Assembly (NCBI GenBank): GCA_026936335.1
Contig: JAPMXV010000033.1
Span: 204,548-268,547 of the forward strand
Origin: Mantamonas sphyraenae
Lineage: Eukaryota; CRuMs; Mantamonadidae
Direction: 5' to 3'
Length of the DNA: 64,000 bases
How positions within the stretch are numbered: the first letter of the stretch is position 1; each line of letters opens with the position of its first letter. This document shows, one piece after another, positions 56,162 through 64,000 of the stretch. The translations under genes and the position numbers were made by a program. Under the pieces are notes generated by a model, which saw only the letters and a program-made list of their open reading frames with translations, searched no databases and had not been told where the DNA came from.

Positions 56162-59100
56162 TTAGGAGGAGGAGGAGGAGGAAGGGTCTTTGCGCTTGGG
56201 GAGGGTGAAGGAGGGGATGGGGTAGGCGTTGACGAGTGCAGGGGTGGTGGGGCGGGTGTTGATGTGGGGTGTGATGCGGTCGATGAGGGTGTGGAGGAGG
56301 GTGTGCAGTGTGGCGTCGCTGGGTTTGGGGTTGTCGAGCCAGGCGATCTTGAGGGAGAGGGAGGTGACACCGCGGGTGAGGGTGGCGCTGACGGCAGGTT
56401 GCACCTTCTTGTAGGTGAGGCGTGGCCTGAGGAGGCGAACAAAGAAGGCCAGGTCGACAGGCGGCACGCCAACGTTGCCCAGCGCCAGGATGATGTGTCG
56501 CACCAGGGATTTCAGGTCGCCGTTGTTGACCAGTTCCCGCAGTGCCTGGTGCTCGTGTGTGTGCTGATGGCGAGGGTGCTTGGCTGCGCGTGCCTTCATG
56601 TGTGCCAGCAGCGTCTGGAACTCCCGCGCCGTGCAGCTGCCACGCTCGTCTGCGGATGTGTTCCAGCCACTGCGTACAGACTCAGGATGCCACTTTTCCA
56701 CCTTGGTGGTGGTGAGGTGGTGGTCGTAGTCGCATTGTGTCCAGTGTGGGTCGCTGTCGTTGTCAGCAGGGCGTCGTGCTTTCTGCAGCCACAGCTGGGT
56801 CTGCTCGTACTCCTTCCAGCTGGTGGGATGGGGACTGTTGTCGAGAGTGTCCATCTCTGTCATGATCAGGTGGAGGAGGGCGTAGTTGGGGTCGCCGTGG
56901 TCGTGTGGCTCCTCCAGCCAGCACACCTTCAACCCAGCCTTTGTCACACCTATGGCCAGACCAGCGTGGATGATGGCAGAGATGCACGAATGTTGATCCA
57001 TGTCACGACCGAGAAGGGTGAGGCAGAAGGCCATGTCGCCCTGGGAGAGGGGAATGTTGCCCAGAGCGAGCTGAATCTGTCGGACAAGCGTGTTCAGGGT
57101 GCCATGGCAGACCATAACACGCGCCTGCAGGGTCATGAGGTCCGAGATGTCGTCGATGGGATGCTCGTTGGCCAGGGTGTACATGTGGTTCAGCAGTGCC
57201 GTGTGCTCCTTCTTGTTGCTGTGGCTGCGCTCGTTCCTGCGCCAGGTTTTCCAGCCACTGCACACAACGCCATCTGGCAGTCCATCCTCCACGTCCATCA
57301 TCTCCTCCTCCTGATGGGCTTGGGCAGAACAAGCTTATGGATGTCGAGGACATTTACGGCGTCGTGGTGGTGGATCGGGTGGTGATGTGGGGTGTGATGC
57401 GGTCGATGAGGGTGTGGAGGAGAGGGTGTGCAGTGTGGCGTCGCTGGGTTGGGGTTTGTCGAGCCAGGCGATCTTGAGGGAGAGGGAGGTGACGCCGCGG
57501 GTGAGGGTGACGCTGATGGCATTTTTCACCTGCTGGTAGGTGAGGCGTGGCCTGAGGAGGCGGACAAAGAAGGCCAGGTCGACAGGCGGCACGCCAACGT
57601 TGCCCAGCGCCAGGATGATGTGTCGCAGCAGGGACAGCTGGCTGCCGTTGTTGATCAGCTCACGCAGTGCCTGTTGCTCGTGTGCGTGCTGATGGCGAGG
57701 GTGCTTGGCTGCGCGTGCCTTCATGTGTGCCAGCAGCGTCTGGAACTCCCGCGCCGTGCAGCTGCCACGCTCGTCGCTGGTTCTGGCACTGCTCCAGCCA
57801 CTGCGCACAGACTCAGGATGCCACTTGTCCACCTTGGTGGTGGTGAGGTGGTGGTCGTAGTCGCATTGTGTCCAGTGTGGGTCGCTGTCGTTGTCAGCAG
57901 GGCGTCGTGCTTCCTGCAGCCACAGCTGGGTCTGCTCGTGCTCCTTCCAGGTGGTGGGATGGGTCTGTCGCCAAGAGTGTCCATCTCTGTCATGAGCAGG
58001 TGGAGGAGGGCGTAGTTGGGGTCGCCGTGGTCGTGTGGCTCCTCCAGCCAGCACACCTTCAACCCAGCCTTTGTCACACCCACGGCCAGACCAGCGTTGA
58101 TGATGGATGCACTCCATGCCTTTTGATCCATGTCATGGCCGAGAAGGGTGAGGCAGAGGGCCATGTCGCCCTGGGAGAGGGGAATGTTACCCAGAGCGAG
58201 CTGAGTCTGTCGGACGAGCGTCACCAGGGTGCCATGGCAGACGACAATACGCGCATGCAGGGTCATGAGGTCTGGGATATTGTCGATGGGATGCTCGGAG
58301 GCCAGGGTGCGCATGTGCTTCAGCAGTGCCGTGTGCTCCTTCTTGTTGCAGTGACTGCGCTCGTCACTGCAGTTGTGCGACCACCCTTTGCGCACAACAC
58401 CATCTGGCAACATGCTCGTCTTGTCCACGCCTGATTTCTTCCGTGCGCCGGTGTCTCCGTTCTCGGCCCTCCTTGCCCGTGTGCTTGACGTTCCTGTCTC
58501 TGTGCCACTGCCAGCCGCGACCCCGAGCCTGTGCTGTCCGGTGCCTTTCATCTTTTGTGAACCAGCATGTCGACTGGTGTGGCCTCTGCGTTGTTGTGTG
58601 CGGGCTCTACATGTGCGCGTCGGCTGCCATTCGTCCGTGTCTTCCTGCTCCATGTCGTCTGTGTCGTCGTCGCTGTCGTCTTGCGGCATGTGCTCCTCAT
58701 CCATGGCATCACCAGTTTCTGCAATGCTGAGTGCACCCTGAGTTTCCAACTCGTCGTCCACGTGCTGCTGGGTTGCGTCGTTTGCCTCGTCGTCTTCTTC
58801 GTACGCCTCCATTCCTGAGCTGGTCATCCACTCTGTGTTGCTGGAGGGTGACCGTGGTTCTTGATGGCCAAAGTTCAGGAACATCAAATCCTCCACGTCG
58901 CCGGTGTCATGTGTGTGTGTGTCTTGGTGTGCGTCGTCGGCGTCGCTGTCTCCAGTCTGCCGTGTGGCCTGGTGGGACGAGAACGACGATGTGGTGGTGG
59001 AAGTGGTCCGTGTGATGCCGACAAAGGCAGGGCTGATGCGTTTGGGGACGCGGTTGTGGTTTGTGGTGGGTTGAGCAGGCGGAGGGTGCAACGGAGGCTG

Positions 59101-59706
59101 AGCGAAGTGCATCTGGGCGGTTTGTCGCGGCTGAGGAGGCGGCGGAGGAGGGTAGGCGTAGTATGGATGGCCCTGATGAGCATATGCGTGGTGCTGCTGA
59201 GCACGGATGTTGACAGGGACCCAGATGATGGGTGGTTGTGGGTGGTACGGGTTTTGTACGCCAGAGGCGGGCAGCATGTTCGGAAACGGCTGGGCAGCCA
59301 TGGGAGGGACCATGTACGCGTAGCTGTGGGGAGAAGGGGAGGAGCAGGGTGGGGTTGGAACGGTGAGCGGAAGGCGGAATGGACGCCGTCAGGGCACAAG
59401 CGGGGGTGAAGGGAGGCTGGAGCGAGCAAAGAGGGGAAAACGAAGGAGATTGGCAGACCGAGAAACTGGCAACGGGGAGGGCAGTGACAGGGGAGACGGG
59501 ATCGGAGAAGAGCGGAGAAGGCAGCAGCGGTGGTGATGGGAAAGTGGAGATGCAGAAGAGGAGTGCAGGGAAGCGACGGAAGCATGGAGGAGGCAAGGAA
59601 GTGGGAGAAGCGGGCAGTCAGAAAACGGAGTGGAAGGCAGAACGCACGCTGGGTAGGAGTTGGGTGTGTGTTGTCGCTTCGGAGTGCTTGGATAGTCTTT
59701 GTCCAT
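56162..59706 (-). pseudogene. Subtelomeric A/B-module gene, proximal copy, frameshifted
   Basis: This is the same gene structure as the distal copy: exon 1 59706-59648 (MDKDYPSTPKRQHTPNSYPA), a 324-bp intron with a GTGCGT donor, and exon 2 from 59323. Exon 2 is broken compared with the distal copy. One G is missing near 57959-57963 (end of the first A module), two bases are added near 57418-57426 (end of the first B module), and two further frame changes lie near 57362 and 57320 in the linker. The second A-B pair (57301-56162) is intact and ends DPSSSSSS-stop. Modules and linkers otherwise read through with high similarity. At least four disruptions in an otherwise well preserved gene indicate a recent pseudogene, unless they are assembly errors. 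Confidence 0.75.
59324..59647 (-). other. Intron of the proximal subtelomeric copy (324 bp)
   Basis: The coding-strand donor is GTGCGTTC and the acceptor is CCCCACAG before the CTACGCGTACATGG exon. The sequence is pyrimidine-rich on the coding strand (CCTCC, TTCC motifs) and nearly identical to the distal intron. No other content is seen. Confidence 0.7.
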
Positions 59707-62700
59707 GGTGGTGGTGGTGGTACTGGGGTGTATGTGGATTGTGTTGGACTGGTGGAGGGTGTTGTGGGTGTTGGGGATATTTTGGTTGAAGGCGGATGGG
59801 TGGGGTGCACAGGTGGATGAGGCGATGGAGGTGGCGTTGGTGATGAATGGGGAGGAGAAGGAAGCGATGTTTGAGTGTGGTGGGATGGAGGAGTATGTGG
59901 AGGAGAGAGGATGGGGAGGGTGGGTGACACTGCCAGATGAGGTGATAGAGAGGGTGATTGGGTGCGGAGGAGAGGGTGAGTGGTAAGGGTGTGGGAATGA
60001 AGGGGTGGTTCATTCGAGGCGCTGGCGTTTGGAGGGAGGAGGAGGAGGAGGAGGAAGGGTCTTTGCGCTTGGGGAGGGTGAACGAGGGGATGGGGTAGGC
60101 GTTGACGAGTGCGGTGGTGGTAGGGCGGGTGGTGATGTGGGGTGTGATGCGGTCGATGAGGGTGTGGAGGAGGGTGTGCAGTGTGGTGTCGCTGGGTTTG
60201 GGGTTGTCGAGCCAGGCGATCTTGAGGGAGAGGGAGGTGACACCGCGGGTGAGGGTGAGGCTGATGGCACTTTGCACCTGTTGGTAGGTGAGTTGTGGCC
60301 TGAGGAGGCGGACAAAGAAGGCCAGGTCGACGGGCGGCACGCCAACGTTGCCCAGCGCCAGGATGATGTGTCGCACCAGGGGCCTCAGGCTGCCGTTGTT
60401 GATCAGTTCACGCAGTGCCTGGAGCTCGTGTGCGTGCTGATGGCGAGGGTGCTTGGCTGCGCGTGCCTTCATGTGTGCCAGCAGCGGCCGGAACTCCCGC
60501 GCAGTGCAGCTGCCACGCTCGTCGTGGTTGGATGCGTCCCAGCCACTGCGAACAGACTCAGGGTGCCACTTGTCCACCTTGGCTGTGGCGAAGTGGTGGT
60601 CGTAGTCGCATTGTGCCCAGTGTGGGTCGCTGTCGTTGTCAGCAGGGCGTCGTGCTTCCTGCAGCCACAGCTGGGTCTGCTTGTGCTCCTTCCAGGTGGT
60701 GGGATGGGGCCTGTCGCCGAGAGTGCCCATTTCTGTCATGAGCAGGTGGAGGAGGGCGTAGTTGGGGTCGCCGTGGTCGTGTGGCTCCTCCAGCCAGCAT
60801 ACCTTCAACCCAGCCTTTGTCACCCCCATGGCCAGCCCAGCGTCATTGATGGCACTGCTGCACGCATGTTGATCAATATCACGGCCGAGAAGAGTGAGGC
60901 AGAGGGCCATGTCGCCCTGGGAGAGGGGAATGTTGCCCAGAGCGAGCTGAATCTGTCGGACGAGCGTCAACAGGGTGCCATGGCAGACCACAACACGCGC
61001 CTGAAGGGCCATGAGGTCTGGGATGTCGTCGATGGCATGCTCATTGGCCAGGGTGTGCATGTGGTTCAGCAGTGCCGTGTGCTCCTTCTTGTTGCTGTGG
61101 CTGCGCTCGCTTTTGCGCCAGAATGTCCAGCCACTGCGCACAACGCCATCTGGCAGTCCATCCTCCACGGCCATCTTCTCCTCCTCTGTTTGCTCAGGCA
61201 GAACAAGCTCGGTGATGCGTAGGGTGTTGACTGCGTCAACGGTGGTGGGACGGGTGGTGATGCGGGGTGTGATGCGGTCGATGAGGGTGTGGAGGAGGGT
61301 GTGCAGTGTGGCGTCGCTGGGTTTGGGGTTGTCGAGCCAGGCGATCTTGAGGGAGAGGGAGGTGACGCCACGAGCGAGGGATTTGCTGATGGCAGGTTGC
61401 ACCTTCTTGTAGGTGAGGTGTGGCCTGAGGAGGCGGACAAAGAAAAACAGGTCGACAGGCGGAAGGCCAACGTTGCCCAGCGTCAGCATGATGTGTCGCA
61501 GCAGAGACTTCAGGCTGCCGTTGTTGATCAGCTCACGCAGTGTCTGGTTCTCGTGTGTGAGCTGATGGCGACGGTGCTTGGCTGCGCGTGCCTTCATATG
61601 TGCCAGTAGCGTCTGGAACTCCCGTGCCGTGCAGCTGCCTCGCTCGTCGCTGGGGGTGGCACTGCTCCAGCCACTGCGCACAGACTCAGGACGCCACTTG
61701 TCCACCTTGGTGGTGGTGAGGTGGTGGTCGTAGTCGCATTGTGTCCAGTGTGGGTCGCTGTCGTTGTCAGCAGGGCGTCGTGCTTGCTGCAGCCACAGCT
61801 GGGTTTGCTTGTGCTCCTTCCAGCTGGTGGGATGGGGTCTGTCGCCAAGAGTGTCCATCTCTGTCATGAGCAGGTGGAGAAGGGCGTAGTTGGGGTCGCC
61901 GTGGTCGTGTGGTTCCTCCAGCCAGCACACCTTCAACCCAGCCTTGGTCACACCCATGGCCAGACCAGCGTCGCGGATGGCACAGCTGCACGCCACTTGA
62001 TCCACATCTCGGCCGAGAAGGGTGAGGCAGAGGGCCATGTCGCCCTGGGAGAGGAGAATGTTGCCCAGAGTGAGCTGAATCTGTCGGATCAGCGTGTTCA
62101 GGGTGCCATGGCAGACCAAAACACGCGCCTGCAGGGTCATGAGGTCGGGCATGTCTTCGATGCGATGCTCGTTGGCCAGGGTGTGCATGTGGTTCAGCAG
62201 TGCCGTGTGCTCCTTCTTGTTGCTGTGGCTGCGGTCGTCACTAGGTCCCATTTTCCACCCTTTGCGAACAACTCCATCTGGCAACTTGTTCGTCTTGTCC
62301 ACGCCTGATTTCTTCCGTGCGCTGGTGTCTCCGTTCTTGGCCCTCCTTGCCCGTGTGCTCGACGTTCCTGTCTCTGTGCCACTGCCAGCCGTGACCCTGA
62401 GCCTGCGCTGTCCGCTGCCATTCATCTTCTGTGTACCAGTACGATGGCTGGCGTGGTTTCTTCGTCGAGTGTGGCCTCCTCTTGTGCGTCTCGGCTGCCA
62501 TTCGTCCGTGTCCTCCTGTTCGATGTCGTCTGTGTCGTCGTCGCTGTCATCTTGCGGCAGGTACTCCTCAACCATGAAATCACCAGTTTCTGCAATGCTG
62601 AGTGTGCCCTGAGTTTCCATCTCGTCGTCCACATGCTGCTGGGTTGCGTCGTTTGCCTCGAGGTCTTCTTCGTACGCCTCCATCCTTGAGCTGGTCATCC

Positions 62701-63581
62701 ACTCTGGGTTGCTGAAGATTGACCGTGGTTCACGGTGGCCAAAGTTCAGCACCATCAGGTCCTCCACGTCGCCAGTGTCATGTGTGCGTGTGTCCTGGTC
62801 TGCGTCGTCGGCGTCGCAGTCTCCAGTCTGGCGTGTGACCTGGTGGGAGGAGGACGACGATGTGGTGGTGGATGTAGTCCGTGTGATGCCGACAAAGGCA
62901 GGGCTGATGCGTTTCGGGACGCGGTTGTGGTTTGTGGTGGGTTGAGCAGGTGGAGGGTGAAACGGAGGCTGAGCGAAGTGCATCTGGGCGGTTTGTCGCG
63001 GCTGAGGAGGCGGAGGAGGAGGGTAGGCGTAGTATGGGTGGCCCTGATGAGCATATGCGTGGTGCTGCTGGAGGTGGGTGTTGACAGGGACCCAGATGAT
63101 GGGTGGTTGTGGATGCTGGTACGGGTTTTGTACGCCTTGGACGGGCAGCATGTTCGGAAACGGCTGGGCAGCCATGGGAGGGACCATGTACGCGTAGCTG
63201 TGGGGACACGGGGAGGGGCAAGGCAGGGTGGGAACGGTGAGCGGAAGGCGGAATGGACGCCGTCAGGGCAGAAGCGGGGGGTGAACGGGAGGCTGGAACG
63301 AGCAAAGAGGGAAAACGGAGGAGATTGGCAGACCGGGAAACTGGCAACGGGGAGGGCAGTGACATGGGAGAGGGGATCGGAGAAGAGCGGAGAAGGCAGA
63401 AACGGTGGTGATGGGGAAGTGGAGATGCAGGGGAGGAGTGCAGGGAAGCGACGGAGGCATGAAGGAGGGAAGGAAGCGGGAGAAGCGGGCAGTCAGAAAA
63501 CGGAGTGGAAGGCAGAACGCACGCTGGGTAGGTGTTGGGTGTGTGTTGTTGCTTCGGAGTGCTTGAGTAGTATTTGTCCAT
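59618..63581 (-). CDS. Subtelomeric A/B-module protein, distal copy (~1,212 aa)
   Basis: Exon 1 is 63581-63523 and exon 2 is 63197-59618; the donor GTGCGT and acceptor CCACAG join as TYPA-YAYMVPPMAAQPFP. The N-terminus is Pro/His/Tyr-rich (YYAYPPPPPPQPRQTAQ). An acidic stretch (about residues 190-260) and a basic, NLS-like stretch (about 265-320) follow. Four homologous modules of about 140 residues then occupy residues about 324-1044 in A-B-A-B order. A modules carry SHSNKKEHTALLNHMHTLAN, a central LGNIPLSQGDMALCLTLLGR and GLKVCWLEEPHDHGDPNYAL. B modules carry GSCTAREFQTLLAHMKARAA, LGNVGVPPVDLAFFVRLLRP and SLKIAWLDNPKPSDATLHTL. The predicted helices are amphipathic. I do not recognise the fold. 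After a Lys/Arg and Ser tail (PKRKDPSSSSSS), where the proximal copy stops, this copy runs on for about 147 His/Pro-rich residues into the neighbour's promoter and exon 1. Confidence 0.72.
63198..63522 (-). other. Intron of the distal subtelomeric copy (325 bp)
   Basis: Donor and acceptor are the same as in the proximal copy, and the sequence is almost colinear with it apart from scattered substitutions and small indels. It is pyrimidine-rich on the coding strand. Conservation at a level similar to the exons shows the duplication is recent. Confidence 0.7.
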
Positions 63582-63845
63582 GGTGGTGGTGGTGGTACTG
63601 GAGTGTATGTGGATTGTGTTGGACTGGTGGAGGGTGTTGTGGGTGTTGGTGATACTTTGGTTGAAGGCGGATGGGCAGTGCTGACTGCGCGGCGTTGCAA
63701 GACGACGGCCACTCACAAGCGACATTTCCACTCCCACCCATTGCCCACTGCCCCATGTCACCACCCAACTCAGCCACACGCCAGCAAACACAAGCACAAC
63801 TCACTTGATATACACCGGAATCACCACACCCATGATAACAGACAT
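63582..63845. other. Telomere-adjacent spacer upstream of the last gene
   Basis: The first 110 bp (to about 63690) are shared with the 5' flank of the proximal copy and include a TGG repeat beside the start codon. From about 63691 to 63845 the sequence is unique in this window, AC-rich (CACTCACAAGC, CACCACACCC), and has no ORF of note. It marks the boundary between the duplicated unit and the telomere. Confidence 0.6.
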
Positions 63846-64000
63846 TTAGGGTTAGAGTTAGGGTTAGGGCTTAGGGATAGGGTTAGGGTTAGGGTTAGGG
63901 TTAGGGTTAGGGTTAGGGTTAGGGTTAGGGTTAGGGTTAGGGTTAGGGTTAGGGTTAGGGTTAGGGTTAGGGTTAGTTAGGGTTAGGGTTAGGGTTAGGG
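63846..64000 (+). repeat. Telomeric TTAGGG array (right chromosome end)
   Basis: About 25 repeats of TTAGGG, with the G-rich strand running 5'->3' to the window edge, as at the right end of a linear chromosome. The inner 40 bp contain variant units (TTAGAG, TTAGGGC, ATAGGG), the rest is regular, and one truncated TTAG unit occurs near 63973-63980. Degenerate proximal units with homogeneous distal ones are typical of a true telomere rather than an internal tract. Confidence 0.97.

Larger units (their letters stand above)
56162..63690. repeat. 3.88-kb tandem duplication with nested 1.13-kb repeats
   Basis: Two head-to-tail units cover the proximal and distal copies: start codons are at 59706 and 63581, splice acceptors 3,874 bp apart, and the corresponding 3' coding ends near 56162 and 60040. 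Similarity extends beyond the gene through the intron and about 100 bp upstream of exon 1 (59707-59815 versus 63582-63690). Inside each unit the A-B module pair is repeated at about 1.13-kb spacing; the phrase GTGGGTCGCTGTCGTTGTCA recurs near 56747, 57887, 60625 and 61757. This nested structure is typical of subtelomeric amplification. Confidence 0.9.

Noticed and set aside
1-64000. tRNA, rRNA or transposon open frames
   Set aside because: No tRNA cloverleaf-like boxes, rRNA blocks, reverse transcriptase, transposase or terminal inverted repeats were noticed on reading either strand. A tool search could still find divergent ones.

Overview
This is the right-hand end of a eukaryotic nuclear chromosome. 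The window finishes in a G-rich TTAGGG telomere array (63846-64000) that runs 5'->3' toward the edge. The genes carry short spliceosomal introns of about 75-340 bp (donors GTGAGT, GTAAGT, GTATGT, GTACGT, GTGCGT, GTAAAG; acceptors YAG/AAG). Spacers are tiny, often 10-150 bp, and coding DNA is GC-rich with strong third-position bias. Gene content (EML-type microtubule protein, DUF4795/QRICH2-like protein, long TPR protein, VDAC, kexin, eIF4E-family protein, mitochondrial BCAT, EGF-type membrane protein) fits a free-living, probably flagellated protist. The telomere repeat and kexin would suit a lineage near opisthokonts or apusomonads, but the species cannot be named from this sequence.

Layout. 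1-6 kb: minus-strand EML-like gene cut by the left edge, a low-complexity ORF, and a 1215-aa coiled-coil DUF4795-like protein. 6-8.4 kb: minus-strand four-exon kexin-like protease. 8.5-15.1 kb: plus-strand TPR protein whose repeat region is broken by three single-base indels. 15.3-16.6 kb: minus-strand four-exon VDAC-type porin with charged insertions. 17.1-39.9 kb: plus-strand giant gene, one 276-bp intron followed by a single 22.2-kb exon, predicting about 7,485 aa with ankyrin repeats, a Ser tract, a 12-unit Gly/Tyr minisatellite, CLU and CLU-central regions, TPRs, a CAP-Gly-like segment and a long C-terminal ankyrin array. 39.9-44.0 kb: minus-strand unknown 1332-aa protein converging on the giant gene with only 10 bp between coding ends. 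44-54 kb: small membrane protein, IQ peptide, eIF4E-family protein, EGF-like polytopic membrane protein, BCAT and an ERMARD/DUF4209-like protein. 54-56 kb: a polytopic membrane protein.

56.2-63.7 kb is subtelomeric. It holds a 3.88-kb tandem duplication of a two-exon gene encoding an N-terminal Pro/His-rich region, an acidic/basic linker and four homologous ~140-aa modules in A-B-A-B order that I do not recognise. The centromere-proximal copy is frameshifted at several points. The telomere-proximal copy is open but appears to have lost its stop and reads into the neighbour's 5' region.

The genes do not form a pathway. EML, DUF4795 and TPR genes suggest a loose cytoskeletal/ciliary group on the left. 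The strongest candidates for something undescribed are the giant ANK-CLU-TPR-CAP-Gly-ANK protein and the subtelomeric A/B-module family. All exon joins were inferred by eye from splice signals and frame continuity.
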